Positions 1 to 9,692 of a DNA stretch of 64,000 bases are shown here, one piece after another. The position numbers and the translations under genes were made by a program. The notes under the pieces are model-generated. The model did not search any database, was not told the DNA's origin, and saw only the letters and a program-made list of their open reading frames with translations. Location of the stretch: contig NZ_CP094526.1 in assembly GCF_029910095.1 (NCBI RefSeq), forward strand, positions 3,906,001 through 3,970,000, in the 5' to 3' direction. This stretch comes from Bradyrhizobium sp. ISRA464 (GTDB lineage: Bacteria; Pseudomonadota; Alphaproteobacteria; Rhizobiales; Xanthobacteraceae). The stretch's first letter is position 1. The number at the start of each line of letters is the position of its first letter.

Positions 1-257
1 TGGCCGTCAAACCATGTGACCTCGACGTTGAACAGCTTGCCCCAGAACTCGGCCGCCTTCTTGCCCTGCGCGCACCACGTCGCCTGCAGTCCCGCGTTGG
101 AGAATGCGGCCTTCAGCGGCTTTTCCGAGCGGCCCATTTCGGCTGCGAGCGCGGGGTTGACGTTCATCCCGCCGAACAGCACTGCTGCCGCTCCGCCGGC
201 TGCCGCCATTTGCAGAAGATCGCGTCGTGACGTCGGAGTTTTATCCATCCCTGGCAT
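1..257 (-). CDS. ABC transporter substrate-binding protein, Tat signal (5' part only)
   Basis: Partial gene; the frame runs off the left edge after about 85 codons. The N-terminus carries a twin-arginine signal (SRRDLLQ) followed by an Ala/Gly-rich hydrophobic stretch ending in NPALAAE, so the protein should be exported folded by Tat. The start at 257 is chosen because GGAG lies 9 nt upstream; an in-frame ATG at 278 lacks such a site. The mature start (KAAFSNAGLQATWCAQGKK) resembles periplasmic binding proteins of sugar-type ABC importers. Substrate cannot be told from this fragment, and the permease and ATPase genes would lie outside the window. Confidence 0.7.
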   Translation of the reverse strand, partial: MPGMDKTPTSRRDLLQMAAAGGAAAVLFGGMNVNPALAAEMGRSEKPLKAAFSNAGLQATWCAQGKKAAEFWGKLFNVEVTWFDG

Positions 258-375
258 TGGTGTTTGCTCCCTCTTCATTTTTCTGGCCGTCGGCGTCAGT
301 TGCACGCGCCGCGGATAAAGCGAGTGTGTCACAATCGGAACAGCTCCGCTACGCCCTCGCGGTGACGCGATGTTG

Positions 376-783
376 CTAACCCGCGTGCTGCCGAACGACG
401 GTCTCGAGGTCGTGCAGCAGCTTGTGCCACGCAGCATCGATGTCGCTCGACCATTGCTCGGCGAGAAGCTCGCGCAGGGTTGCGGCGATCACGCCGAAGA
501 ACCCGACGAACAGCTCGCGCGGCGTGCCGTAGGCGTCATGCGACGACACCTCGCATTCGATCAGCCGGAAATGTCCGGTGCGCTCGCCGGCAAAATCGAG
601 GATGGCCTCGATCGTGAGCGACAGCATCGAGCCCTTCACCGGATCGCTGCCTTCGGTGCGAAACATCGCCTGCGCCTCGGGGTGTTCGCGGAACAGGCGG
701 CGATAGACCAGCGGCGTGAGATCGTCGCAGCACGCGGCGGCGAGCTCGAAGCTATGCTCGATCGGATTTGTTGATGACGTCAT
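376..783 (-). CDS. globin family protein
   Basis: 135-residue single-domain protein that I recognise as a bacterial globin from its overall helical pattern and length. His82 (context SSHDAYG) is the likely proximal heme ligand, and Trp111 and Trp119 sit where H-helix tryptophans usually occur. A role in binding O2 or NO in the cytoplasm is inferred from the family only. The gene stands alone, downstream of a candidate small RNA and terminator on the same strand, and convergent with nothing. The ATG at 783 is followed directly by TCATCAACA-type codons without a strong ribosome binding site. Confidence 0.7.
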   Translation of the reverse strand: MTSSTNPIEHSFELAAACCDDLTPLVYRRLFREHPEAQAMFRTEGSDPVKGSMLSLTIEAILDFAGERTGHFRLIECEVSSHDAYGTPRELFVGFFGVIAATLRELLAEQWSSDIDAAWHKLLHDLETVVRQHAG

Positions 784-802
784 TGCCGATTGCGATCATC
801 AC

Positions 803-834
803 ACAAAAAAAGAGCAGGGCTCCAAGCCCTGCTC
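803..834 (-). terminator. intrinsic terminator, minus strand
   Basis: A perfect 9-bp stem (GAGCAGGGC at 812-820 with GCCCTGCTC at 826-834, 5-nt loop) is followed on the minus strand by seven to eight U residues. On the plus strand no T-run follows. It therefore ends a minus-strand transcript that arises right of 834, before the globin start at 783. Confidence 0.85.
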
Positions 835-960
835 CAAAAATTGTGTCGACCCTATTTGCCCCAAAAATGCGATTTGATCTTGATTGATGGGGTGACGCTG
901 CTTATGCGCGTCGGGTTCCTCCCGAGACTTGGACCACCAAGACTAACCTTGCGGCTGGCC
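803..960 (-). ncRNA. candidate small RNA ending at the terminator
   Basis: No coding frame explains the minus-strand terminator at 803-834, yet the sequence just upstream folds into several short hairpins when read on the minus strand: CTTGGTGGTCCAAG, TCGGGAGGAACCCGA, GACGC...GCGTC around a 9-nt loop, and CCCCA...TGGGG. This is the look of a structured small RNA about 150 nt long. The 5' end is a guess; only a weak promoter-like GTGACA-N16-CTACCA was seen near 970-1010. I could not match it to a named family. From 961 to 1229 I see no gene, only a small GGTGC/GCACC hairpin near 1114. Confidence 0.45.
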
Positions 961-1229
961 TAGGGCCGAATTGGTAGACCATCTTTCCAGGCTTGTCACC
1001 ATTTTCGGCAACGATTGTTCAAATTTCGAGCATTTTGCGAAATGATTGAGATGGTGCTACTGCCGGTTGCAGTGCGGGCCCGAAAACGCGTGATGGGGTA
1101 AGGGGATACGGCAGGTGCGAAGCACCCCGGGGCGCAATCGTCATGGCTAGTCATTTCCTGCCGTTGGAATAGACGGCGGCCGACTATGGTCTCGACTTCC
1201 AGGGTTCCTGGTGGTTAGTTCCCTCCCGG

Positions 1230-1613
1230 ATGGGTTTCGCGATGCGCCGGCGGCTGAAGAATTTTCTGCCCATAGTCCTGGTTGCCCTGCTGGTGCAGAT
1301 TTTTGCACCGATCGGGGCCTGCTGGGCGGCGAGCCTTGCCGCGTCCGACCCGCTGGCCGCTGCCGGCATCTGCCATGTCGACCCGAGCTCAGGGGGCGGG
1401 CAGGGCGACCAGGCTGGTCAGCACGCCCATGACGGCTGTTGCGCGGTGTGCAGCGTGCTGCAGACCGGGGCTCCCATCGATACCCCGCAAGTATCCGCTT
1501 CGCCCGCCGAACGCGCGGCGAGCCAGGTCGCCTGGCACGATTTCGCGTCCGTGCTGGTTCGCTCTCGCATCGGTTCGCACGCGCAGGCGCGCGCGCCTCC
1601 ATTTCTGTCCTGA
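1230..1613 (+). CDS. DUF2946 family protein (copper-associated)
   Basis: Small secreted or membrane-anchored protein. After a basic start (MRRRLKNFL) comes one hydrophobic segment ending near ACWAAS, then a His/Cys cluster HAHDGCCAVC that is typical of DUF2946 proteins and could bind copper. It is the first gene of a run leading into a TonB receptor and copper chaperones, which is where this family is usually found. An ATG at 1242 is an equally good start since neither has a strong ribosome binding site. Function is not established for the family; a role in copper handling is inferred from the neighbours and the Cys/His motif. Confidence 0.65.
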   Translation: MGFAMRRRLKNFLPIVLVALLVQIFAPIGACWAASLAASDPLAAAGICHVDPSSGGGQGDQAGQHAHDGCCAVCSVLQTGAPIDTPQVSASPAERAASQVAWHDFASVLVRSRIGSHAQARAPPFLS

Positions 1614-1698
1614 CGACGTTCTCGCGGCCGGTGCGTCTTGCGCGCCGGTGAAATGCCCTTGAGCAAACCGGCCAATGCGCCGGTGTCAGGATTCATAC

Positions 1699-4182
1699 AT
1701 GTTTCGTCATCATGCCCGCGGTGGCGCGGGCGTTGTCGCCGTCCAAGCGGCGCTGCTGGCGTCTGCTGAGCTGGCCCATGCGCAGAGCGGTGAGCAGAAG
1801 GTGCTCCCGGCTGTCACCGTCGAAGCGCCGCGCCCATCGCCACGGCAGGCCGCGCACAAGCCGGTCCATCGGGCGGCCGCCAGCCGGCCGCGGACGGCGC
1901 CTGCCGCGGCGGCGCAGCACAGGCCAATCGTGGTCGTCAATGCCGAGGGAGCAGGTGCCAACGCCTCGCTCAGGACCCCGCCCGCGGTCGAAAGGTTCCA
2001 GCTGCCGCAGAAGTCGTACAGCATCACGTCGAAGCAGATCGACGAGACCATCAATCTCAAGGACCCCGAGGACGCGGTCAAATACATGCCGAGCCTGTTC
2101 GTGCGCAAACGCAACGACGGCGACAACATGGCGGTGCTGGCGACCCGGAGCTGGGGCGTCAATTCGAGCGCGCGCACGCTGATCTATTACGACGATCTTC
2201 TGATCTCGGCGCTGATCGGCAACAACAACACCAACGCTTCGCCGAAGTGGAACCTGATCTCGCCGGAAGCAATCGGTCGGATCGACTTCCTCAATGGTCC
2301 GTTCGCGGCCGCCTATCCGGGCAACTCGATCGGCGGCGTGCTGCTGATCTCCTCGAAGATGCCCGACAAGCCCTTCGCCGTGGCCAAGGAGACGGTCTCG
2401 GTGATGCCGTGGAGCCAATACGGCACCAAGGACACCTACGCTACCAGCCAGACCAGCGCCGCGGCCGGAAACCGGGACGGCAAGGTATCCTGGCTGGTCA
2501 GCGCGAACTACCTCGACAGCTACCAGCAGCCACTGACCTACACGACGAGCTCAACGATCCCGGGGGGCACCACGCGCGCGTTTCCCGCGCTCAACAAGCA
2601 AGGCGTTGCGGCCAATGTGGTCGGGGCCGGCATCCTGGCGCACTCCCAGCAGACATCAGCCAATCTTCGTCTCGCCTATGACGTCACGCCGCTGGTGCAG
2701 GCGACCTATTCGCTCGGCATCTGGAACAACCACCAGGTCTCCGATCCCCAGACCTATTTGCGCTCGGCGGCCACCGGCGCACCGACCTTCGCCGGGATCT
2801 CGGGCTTCGCCACCGGCAAGTATATCTGGGACCAGACGCATATGAGCAACGCGGTCTCGCTCAAGAGCGACACCAAGGGCGTCTATGACTTCGACATCTC
2901 GGCTTCCAGCTACAACTATCTCCAGGACACGCAGCGAAATCCGTTCACGGTCGCTGCGACCGGCACGGGATTTTCGCCGAACGGCAAGATCACCCGGATG
3001 GACGGCACCAACTGGCAGAACGTCGACGCCAAGGGCATCTGGCGGTCCTTCGGCTTTGATGGACCGCACGAGATCAGCTTCGGCGTTCACGGCGATCGCT
3101 ACGAGTTGGAAAATCCGGTTTACGCATCCACAGTATGGAATGCGACGTCATCGACCGGCACCGGAGCGCTCTATTCGACCGGCGTTGGCGAGACGCGCAC
3201 CGGAGCGCTCTGGTTTCAGGACGCCTGGAAGCTGACACCGGCGCTCAAACTGACACTGGGCGGCCGATTGGAGAGCTGGCAGGCCCTCGGCGGCTTCAAC
3301 GTCAACACGACGACAACGCGCTCCGGGGTCATCACGTCGATCACCGCGATCAATCAGCCGGGCCTCAGCTCGACCAACTTCTCGCCGAAGGCGTCGGTCT
3401 CGTTCGATCCGAACAAGGACTGGAACATCACCGCCAATTTTGGCGAGGCCTATCGCTACCCGACCGTGACCGAGCTCTACCAAAACGTCACGGTCGGCGG
3501 TGTCGCCACCTTTGCCAATCCTTTCCTCAAGCCGGAGCAGGATTTCACCGGCGAGCTGAACATCGAGCGCAAATGGGTCGACGGCCGGGTCCGCCTGACA
3601 TTGTTCTCCGAGCGGACCAGCAACGCGATCGTCTCGCAGACCAATCTCGTGACCAATCCAGCCACGGGCGCGCAAACGCCGACCACGGTCGTCAGCAACG
3701 TCGAAGCCATCCAGATGCGGGGTGTCGAGCTCTCCGCCGAGAAGGACAATATGTTTGTCGCCGGGCTGCAGTTGTTCGGCAGCGTGACCTACGTCGATTC
3801 AAGGATCCTCGCCGACGCAAGCTGGGCCGGCATCAACCCGCTGACGAACCTGCCGACCACCGCCGTCGGCAAGCGCGTCCCTTACGTACCGGACTGGCGG
3901 GCAAGGTTCGGCATGACCTACCGGCCGAACGAAAGCTGGGCCTACACGGTCGCGGCGCGCTACAGCGGCAAGCAGTACTCGACGCTCGACAACACCGATA
4001 TCATTCCCCACGTCTACGGCGCGTTCGACAACTTTTTCGTCGTCGACATGAAGACCCATTACAACGCGACCAAGAATTTCGCCTTCGATTTCGGGATCGA
4101 TAACATCTTCAACGAGCAATATTTCCTGTTCCACCCATTTCCCGGCAGAACTTTTGTTCTGGCCGGGAAATACACCTTCTGA
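1699..4182 (+). CDS. TonB-dependent outer membrane receptor, probable copper receptor
   Basis: 827 residues. A signal peptide (to about ELAHAQS) is followed by a Pro/Ala-rich linker, a plug domain at about residues 100-215 (ends near GGVLLISSKMP) and a 22-strand-type barrel finishing with an aromatic terminal residue (AGKYTF), as expected for Bam-assembled porins. The start at 1699 is preferred over an in-frame ATG at 1675 because AGGA sits 7 nt upstream and the signal peptide then begins cleanly. It probably imports a copper complex using TonB energy. The substrate is inferred from the following PCuAC, YcnI and CopCD genes, not from the receptor sequence. Confidence 0.88.
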   Translation: MFRHHARGGAGVVAVQAALLASAELAHAQSGEQKVLPAVTVEAPRPSPRQAAHKPVHRAAASRPRTAPAAAAQHRPIVVVNAEGAGANASLRTPPAVERFQLPQKSYSITSKQIDETINLKDPEDAVKYMPSLFVRKRNDGDNMAVLATRSWGVNSSARTLIYYDDLLISALIGNNNTNASPKWNLISPEAIGRIDFLNGPFAAAYPGNSIGGVLLISSKMPDKPFAVAKETVSVMPWSQYGTKDTYATSQTSAAAGNRDGKVSWLVSANYLDSYQQPLTYTTSSTIPGGTTRAFPALNKQGVAANVVGAGILAHSQQTSANLRLAYDVTPLVQATYSLGIWNNHQVSDPQTYLRSAATGAPTFAGISGFATGKYIWDQTHMSNAVSLKSDTKGVYDFDISASSYNYLQDTQRNPFTVAATGTGFSPNGKITRMDGTNWQNVDAKGIWRSFGFDGPHEISFGVHGDRYELENPVYASTVWNATSSTGTGALYSTGVGETRTGALWFQDAWKLTPALKLTLGGRLESWQALGGFNVNTTTTRSGVITSITAINQPGLSSTNFSPKASVSFDPNKDWNITANFGEAYRYPTVTELYQNVTVGGVATFANPFLKPEQDFTGELNIERKWVDGRVRLTLFSERTSNAIVSQTNLVTNPATGAQTPTTVVSNVEAIQMRGVELSAEKDNMFVAGLQLFGSVTYVDSRILADASWAGINPLTNLPTTAVGKRVPYVPDWRARFGMTYRPNESWAYTVAARYSGKQYSTLDNTDIIPHVYGAFDNFFVVDMKTHYNATKNFAFDFGIDNIFNEQYFLFHPFPGRTFVLAGKYTF

Positions 4183-4217
4183 GCGGATTGCCAATCGGCA
4201 ACAACAAAAGGAGCTCC

Positions 4218-4742
4218 ATGATGAAACTAACACTGGCTGGACTTGCCGCGATCTTTGCTCTCGTGCTGGCCACGCCTGCGTCCGCCGGGGACGTCAAGGC
4301 CGGCGATCTCGTCATCTCGCAGGCTTGGGCGCGCGCCACCCCTAACGGTGCGAAGATCGGCGGCGGTTACCTGACGATCGAGAACAAGGGGACCACGCCC
4401 GATCGTCTGATCGGCGGCTCCGGCGCCATCGCGGGCAAGATGGAAATCCACGAGATGGCGATGAACAACGGCGTGATGAAGATGCGCCCGATCGACAAGG
4501 GCCTCACCATCGAACCCGGCAAGACGGTGAAGCTAGCGCCCGGCGGCTACCATCTGATGATGTTCGACCTGAAGAGCCCGCTGAAGCAGGGCGAAAAGGT
4601 ACCGGTCACGCTCGAATTCGAAAAGGCCGGCAAGGTGACGGTCTCGCTGGATGTGCAGGCCGTCGGTGCGCAGGGTCCCGGCGGCGGTGATCACTCCGGG
4701 CATGGCGACCATTCCGATCACATGGACATGAAGAAGATGTGA
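4218..4742 (+). CDS. periplasmic copper chaperone PCu(A)C
   Basis: Exported protein of about 174 residues with a signal peptide ending at TPASAGD. It has the PCuAC layout: IHEM, then MKM about ten residues on, then YHLMM, giving the His and Met ligands that hold Cu(I). The tail after residue 155 is rich in His, Asp and Met (GDHSGHGDHSDHMDM), an extra metal-binding extension. In this family the protein delivers copper to the CuA or CuB site of cytochrome oxidase. AAGGAG lies 4 nt before the ATG at 4218 and 7 nt before the ATG at 4221, so either may be used. It follows the receptor by about 35 nt. Confidence 0.9.
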   Translation: MMKLTLAGLAAIFALVLATPASAGDVKAGDLVISQAWARATPNGAKIGGGYLTIENKGTTPDRLIGGSGAIAGKMEIHEMAMNNGVMKMRPIDKGLTIEPGKTVKLAPGGYHLMMFDLKSPLKQGEKVPVTLEFEKAGKVTVSLDVQAVGAQGPGGGDHSGHGDHSDHMDMKKM

Positions 4743-4750
4743 GGGCGGAA

Positions 4751-5275
4751 ATGAGACGTGCTCTTCTGGCGGGCGCCATCTCGGCGCTCGCGATGTCGCC
4801 CGCCCTTGCCCATATCACGCTCGAAGGAAAGCAGGCGGCGATCGGCTCGTACTACAAGGCGGTGTTCGCAGTGCCGCACGGCTGCGCCGGCTCGGCGACG
4901 ACCAAGATCCGCGTCCAGATTCCGGACGGCGTGATCGCGGTGAAGCCGATGCCGAAGCCCGGCTGGAACGTCGAGTCCGTCAGCGGCAAGTATACGACCG
5001 AATATGATTATCACGGACGGAAGTTCTCCGAGGGCGTGAAGGAAGTCGCCTGGAGCGGCGGCAAGCTCGCGGACCAGAACTACGATGAGTTCGTGATGAT
5101 GACGTTCCTCACCGACACCTTGAAGCCGAACACCACGCTTTATTTCCCCGTCGTCCAGGAATGCGAGCAGGGTGTCAGCCGCTGGATCGACATCCCGGCA
5201 GAAGGTCGGGGGAACGACCACGACTATGGCAGCAAGACTCCGGCACCCGGCGTCAAGCTGCTGCCGAAATCGTAA
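4751..5275 (+). CDS. YcnI-like DUF1775 copper-binding protein
   Basis: 174 residues. The signal peptide ends at SPALA and the mature chain would begin with His (HITLEGK), the N-terminal His ligand that DUF1775/YcnI proteins use to bind copper. The middle holds the conserved KPGWNVES and WSGG segments. The ATG at 4751 is chosen because GAGG starts 10 nt upstream; a GTG at 4739 overlaps the previous stop. Genes of this type commonly sit with PCuAC and CopCD, as here. It is a periplasmic or membrane-associated copper protein; the partner is not shown by the sequence. Confidence 0.88.
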   Translation: MRRALLAGAISALAMSPALAHITLEGKQAAIGSYYKAVFAVPHGCAGSATTKIRVQIPDGVIAVKPMPKPGWNVESVSGKYTTEYDYHGRKFSEGVKEVAWSGGKLADQNYDEFVMMTFLTDTLKPNTTLYFPVVQECEQGVSRWIDIPAEGRGNDHDYGSKTPAPGVKLLPKS

Positions 5276-5279
5276 CGCC

Positions 5280-6845
5280 ATGCGGCTGGTCGCAAGGCTT
5301 GCTGCGCTGCTCCTGGCGGCGTATCTTGCGACCGCTGCCCATGCTCATGCGGTGCTGGTCGGCACCGAGCCGGCGGATGGCAGCGTGCTGGCGGCGGCGC
5401 CGAAGACGGTGGTGCTCCGCTTCAATGAGGCGGTGGCGCCGACCGCGGTCAGCCTGCTCGACGCCACAGGCAAGCCGCGCGACGTTGCGATCCAGGCCGT
5501 CGACCAATCCGTGCTGGTGACGCTGCCGGCTGACCTGCCGCAGGGTACGCAGGTGGTCAGCTATCGCGTGGTGTCGCAGGATGGTCATCCTGTCGCCGGC
5601 TCGCTGTTGTTCTCGATCGGTGTCGTGACCGGCTCGGCCGCGCCGTCAGGCGAGAGCGCGGTCGATCCGCTGATCTGGCTGGCGCGGATCGGCGTCTATC
5701 TCGGGCTGTTCGTCGGCGTCGGCGGCGCGTTCTTCGCCGCGTGGATCGCGCAGGCGCGTGCGGGCAGGGCGGTGATCCTGGGATCGCTCGGCGTCGGCCT
5801 TGTCAGCGCGATCGTCTCGCTCGGCCTTCAGGGCCTTGATCTGTTGAACCTGCCGCTCACGGGGCTCGCGACGCGCGGCCCGTGGACCAGCGCACTCGCC
5901 ACCACCTTTGGTCCCTCGATGCTGGTTGCGATCGCCGCGATGCTGATCGCCGCGATCGGCTGGCGAAGTCCGTCGAGCGGAGCGGTGCGGATCGGAACCG
6001 TGGTCGCGATGATTGGCGTTGGCCTGACACTTGCTGCGAGCGGTCACGCGGCGACAGCGTCGCCGCAGTGGCTGACGCGGCCGGCGGTCTTCGTTCATGG
6101 CGTCGGCCTGGCCTATTGGGTCGGCGCCCTCGCGCCGATCGCGGCGATGGTGTGGCGGCGGAATGACGGCACGCTGCCGTGGACGCTCCGCCGCTTTTCC
6201 AACGTTGCGGTGCCGGTGGTCGGGGTGATCGCGCTGTCGGGGCTCGCGCTCGCGATCGTCCAGCTCGAGAGTTTTGGCGCGCTGATCGACACGCGATACG
6301 GCAACATCCTTGCGCTCAAGCTCGGACTGGTTCTGTTGCTGCTTGTGCTGGCGGCGCTGAACCGGTTCCTGTTCACGCCGGCCGTTGCGCACGATCCCCG
6401 CAAGACGAAGCCTCTGCTGCGATCGGTCATCGGAGAGTGCGTGCTCGCTCTCGCGATTTTCGCGCTGGTCGCGGGCTGGCGCTTCACGCCGCCGCCGCGC
6501 GCGCTCGCGATGTCGACCGATGTCCCGCTCGCGGTCCATATCCACGCCGATGCCGCCATGTTCCAGGTCCTGATCGGGCCCGGCAAGGTCGGACAGAACG
6601 ACTTCGTATTGCAGCTGATGAATGACGATGCGAGCCCTCTTGTCACAAAGGAGGCGACGCTGACGCTGAGTCTGCCCGAGCGCGGCATCGAGCCGATGGA
6701 ACGCAGCGCAGCTCTTGGACCCGATGGCTATTGGCACGTCCGCAAGGTGCCGTTGCCGTTCCCGGGCCGCTGGCACATGCAGATCGACGCTCTTGTGACC
6801 GACTTCAAGAAAGTGACGCTGGAAGACGATTTCGAGGTGAGGTAA
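5280..6845 (+). CDS. CopC-CopD fusion protein with C-terminal FixH/YtkA-like domain
   Basis: 521 residues. After the signal peptide the CopC domain (residues 22-120) starts with His (AHAHAVLVG) and keeps SQDGHPVAG, the usual copper ligands. Residues about 130-410 form roughly eight membrane spans of the CopD type. The last 100 residues (from LAVHIHADAAMF) look like the soluble FixH/YtkA-type domain, a less common addition. The start at 5280 lies 4 nt after the YcnI stop, which implies translational coupling. The protein probably moves copper between periplasm and cytoplasm. It closes the copper operon; about 165 nt separate it from proS. Confidence 0.88.
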   Translation: MRLVARLAALLLAAYLATAAHAHAVLVGTEPADGSVLAAAPKTVVLRFNEAVAPTAVSLLDATGKPRDVAIQAVDQSVLVTLPADLPQGTQVVSYRVVSQDGHPVAGSLLFSIGVVTGSAAPSGESAVDPLIWLARIGVYLGLFVGVGGAFFAAWIAQARAGRAVILGSLGVGLVSAIVSLGLQGLDLLNLPLTGLATRGPWTSALATTFGPSMLVAIAAMLIAAIGWRSPSSGAVRIGTVVAMIGVGLTLAASGHAATASPQWLTRPAVFVHGVGLAYWVGALAPIAAMVWRRNDGTLPWTLRRFSNVAVPVVGVIALSGLALAIVQLESFGALIDTRYGNILALKLGLVLLLLVLAALNRFLFTPAVAHDPRKTKPLLRSVIGECVLALAIFALVAGWRFTPPPRALAMSTDVPLAVHIHADAAMFQVLIGPGKVGQNDFVLQLMNDDASPLVTKEATLTLSLPERGIEPMERSAALGPDGYWHVRKVPLPFPGRWHMQIDALVTDFKKVTLEDDFEVR

Positions 6846-7011
6846 AGGCGACCTCGGTATGACGGACTGCGTTTGGAGGACGCAATGCGCTCAAATGGCC
6901 GAAAATCGCCTGATTTGACGGGTTTTTCGCAATCGCTGGCCTTGTGTTTTCGTATCCGATCCGGTTTCACTGCAGCTCTTCCCACGCTTTCCTGATTCTC
7001 CGAGTAACCCC

Positions 7012-8331
7012 ATGCGATTGTCGCGGTTTTTCCTGCCCATTCTGAAAGAGAACCCGAAAGAGGCGGAGATCGTCTCGCATCGGCTGATGCTGCGCGCGGG
7101 CATGATGCGGCAGGAGGCGGCCGGAATTTATGCCTGGCTGCCGCTCGGCTTCCGGGTGCTGAAGAAGATCGAGCAGATCGTCCGCGAGGAGCAGGATCGC
7201 GCCGGCGCGCTCGAGCTGTTGATGCCGACGCTGCAGCTTGCCGATCTCTGGCGGGAAAGCGGCCGCTACGACGCCTATGGTCCGGAGATGCTGCGCATCG
7301 TCGATCGCCACAAGCGCGAGCTGCTGTACGGGCCGACCAACGAGGAGATGATCACCGAGATCTTCCGCTCCTACGTCAAGTCGTACAAGAACCTGCCGCT
7401 CAACCTCTATCACATCCAGTGGAAGTTCCGCGACGAGCAGCGTCCGCGGTTCGGCGTGATGCGCGGCCGCGAGTTCCTGATGAAGGACGCGTATTCGTTC
7501 GACCTCGACGAGGCTGGCGCGCGCCGCTCCTACAACAAGATGTTCGTCGCCTACTTGCGCACCTTTGCGCGGATGGGCTTGAAGGCGATTCCGATGCGGG
7601 CCGAGACTGGTCCGATCGGCGGTGACCTCAGTCATGAATTCATCGTGCTCGCGGAGACCGGTGAGTCCGGCGTCTACATCAATCGCGACGTGCTCGACCT
7701 GCCGGTGCCGGGAGCGGACGTCGATTATGATGGCGATCTGACGCCGATCATCAAGCAATGGACCTCAGTCTACGCGGCAACGGAGGACGTGCACGATGCC
7801 GCGCGTTTCGAGCAGGAGGTGCCCGAAGCGAAGCGCTTGAACACCCGCGGCATCGAGGTCGGCCAGATCTTCTATTTCGGCACCAAATATTCCGACACCA
7901 TGAAGGCGCTGGTGGCCGGTCCCGATGGCGTCGACATGCCGATCCACGGCGGCTCCTACGGCGTTGGCGTGTCGCGACTGGTCGGTGCAATCATCGAGGC
8001 CTGTCACGATGAAGCCGGCATCAAATGGCCCGAAGCGGTTGCGCCGTTCCGCGCTGCGATCCTCAACCTCAAGCAGGGCGATGCCGCTGTCGATGGCGCC
8101 TGCGAGCAGCTCTACCGCGATCTGACGGCGAACGGCGTCGACGTGCTGTACGACGACACCGATCAGCGCGCCGGCGCGAAATTCGCCGCGGCCGATCTGA
8201 TCGGCATTCCCTGGCAGATCCTCGTCGGCCCCAAGGGCCTCGCGGACGGCAAGGTCGAGGTGAAGCGTCGCAGCGACGGTTCGCGCGAGAACATGAGCCC
8301 TGCCGACGTGGTCGCAAAACTCGCGGGTTAA
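7012..8331 (+). CDS. proS: proline--tRNA ligase (short alphaproteobacterial type)
   Basis: Charges tRNA-Pro with proline in the cytoplasm. At 439 residues it is the compact bacterial form that lacks the inserted editing domain found in the roughly 570-residue enzymes. Class II motifs are visible: motif 2 in [18 protein letters not shown] and motif 3 in [13 protein letters not shown]. The C-terminal anticodon-binding domain covers about residues 340-439. A TTGACG hexamer lies near 6916 in the upstream gap, but no convincing -10 follows. It is followed by the lol genes, a neighbourhood common in Rhizobiales. Confidence 0.95.
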   Translation: MRLSRFFLPILKENPKEAEIVSHRLMLRAGMMRQEAAGIYAWLPLGFRVLKKIEQIVREEQDRAGALELLMPTLQLADLWRESGRYDAYGPEMLRIVDRHKRELLYGPTNEEMITEIFRSYVKSYKNLPLNLYHIQWKFRDEQRPRFGVMRGREFLMKDAYSFDLDEAGARRSYNKMFVAYLRTFARMGLKAIPMRAETGPIGGDLSHEFIVLAETGESGVYINRDVLDLPVPGADVDYDGDLTPIIKQWTSVYAATEDVHDAARFEQEVPEAKRLNTRGIEVGQIFYFGTKYSDTMKALVAGPDGVDMPIHGGSYGVGVSRLVGAIIEACHDEAGIKWPEAVAPFRAAILNLKQGDAAVDGACEQLYRDLTANGVDVLYDDTDQRAGAKFAAADLIGIPWQILVGPKGLADGKVEVKRRSDGSRENMSPADVVAKLAG

Positions 8332-8403
8332 AGTTTATTCACCTCGCTCGATCCCGCAGGGTAATCCGGCCACATTTGCCCCGAATCATGGGATTATCGA
8401 CAG

Positions 8404-9684
8404 ATGGATGAGACCATGAACGAGCCAGTCCGTACCCGGCCTTTTGCGCCATTCGAATGGCTTCTGTCCGGACGCTACCTGCGCGCACGCCGCAAGGAAG
8501 GGTTCATTTCAGTCATCGCTGGCTTTTCGTTTCTGGGCATCATGCTCGGCGTCGCCACGCTGATCGTCGTGATGGCGGTCATGAACGGCTTCCGCAAGGA
8601 ACTGCTGGACAAGATTCTCGGTCTCAACGGGCACCTTCTGGTGCAGCCGCTGGAGTCGCCGCTGACCGACTGGAAGGACGTCGCCGACCGCATCAGCCAG
8701 GTTCCGGGTATCCGCCTGGCCGCGCCTGTTGTGGACGGGCAGGGGCTCGGCTCATCGCCATTCAACGCGGCCGGCGTCTTCATCCGTGGCATCCGCGCCG
8801 ACGATCTCAACAACCTCACCTCGATCGCCAAGAACATCAAGCAGGGCTCGCTCGAAGGTTTTGACGAGGGGCAGGGAGTTGCGATCGGCCGCAGGCTCGC
8901 CGACCAGCTGTCGCTGCATGCCGGCGACAGCATCACGCTGGTTTCGCCGAAGGGCGCGGTGACGCCGATGGGCACCACGCCGCGCATCAAGCCCTACAAG
9001 ATCACCGCAGTGTTCGAGATCGGCATGTCGGAATACGATTCGACCTTCGTGTTCATGCCGCTGGCCGAGGCGCAGGCCTATTTCAACCGCAACAACGACG
9101 TGTCGTCGATCGAGGTGTTCACCACCAACCCGGACAAGATCGACACCTACCGCAAGCTGGTGACCGAGGCCGCGGGACGGCCGGTGTTCCTGGTCGACTG
9201 GCGGCAACGCAACTCGACCTTCTTCAACGCGCTGCAGGTCGAGCGCAACGTGATGTTCCTGATCCTGACCATGATCGTGCTGGTCGCGGCGCTCAACATC
9301 GTCTCGGGCCTGATCATGCTTGTGAAGGACAAGGGGCAGGACATCGCGATCCTGCGCACCATGGGGGCCTCGCAAGGCTCGATCATGCGCATCTTCCTGA
9401 TCACCGGCGCCTCGATCGGCGTGGTCGGTACGCTGACCGGCTTCCTCGTCGGCATGGTGATCTGCCTGAACATCGAGACGATCCGGCAGTTCCTGTCGTG
9501 GCTCACCAATACCGAGTTGTTCTCGCCTGAGCTCTATTTCCTCTCCAAGCTGCCCGCCGAGGTCGATTTCGGCGAAACGCTGGCCGTGGTGATCATGGCG
9601 CTGACGCTGTCTTTCCTGGCGACGCTCTACCCGTCGTGGCGCGCCGCGCGCCTCGATCCGGTCGATGCGCTCCGGTACGAGTGA
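8404..9684 (+). CDS. lolC: lipoprotein-releasing ABC transporter permease LolC/E
   Basis: 426-residue inner membrane subunit that extracts lipoproteins for transfer to the outer membrane. It has one N-terminal membrane span (about residues 28-50), a large periplasmic domain, and three C-terminal spans with the FtsX-type core. The conserved [12 protein letters not shown] coupling helix precedes span 2. A single LolC/E-type permease suggests a homodimeric LolF-like exporter rather than a LolC-LolE pair, but a second permease elsewhere cannot be excluded. A second ATG at 8416 is possible. The stop is 8 nt before lolD. Confidence 0.92.
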   Translation: MDETMNEPVRTRPFAPFEWLLSGRYLRARRKEGFISVIAGFSFLGIMLGVATLIVVMAVMNGFRKELLDKILGLNGHLLVQPLESPLTDWKDVADRISQVPGIRLAAPVVDGQGLGSSPFNAAGVFIRGIRADDLNNLTSIAKNIKQGSLEGFDEGQGVAIGRRLADQLSLHAGDSITLVSPKGAVTPMGTTPRIKPYKITAVFEIGMSEYDSTFVFMPLAEAQAYFNRNNDVSSIEVFTTNPDKIDTYRKLVTEAAGRPVFLVDWRQRNSTFFNALQVERNVMFLILTMIVLVAALNIVSGLIMLVKDKGQDIAILRTMGASQGSIMRIFLITGASIGVVGTLTGFLVGMVICLNIETIRQFLSWLTNTELFSPELYFLSKLPAEVDFGETLAVVIMALTLSFLATLYPSWRAARLDPVDALRYE

Positions 9685-9692
9685 GGGCGCAT

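Noticed and set aside
880..900. FixK/FNR-like box near the globin gene
   Set aside because: TTGATCTTGATTGAT lacks the inverted half ATCAA at the right spacing.
1060..1240. Riboswitch upstream of the copper operon
   Set aside because: Only one short hairpin seen and no known aptamer motif such as a cobalamin box.
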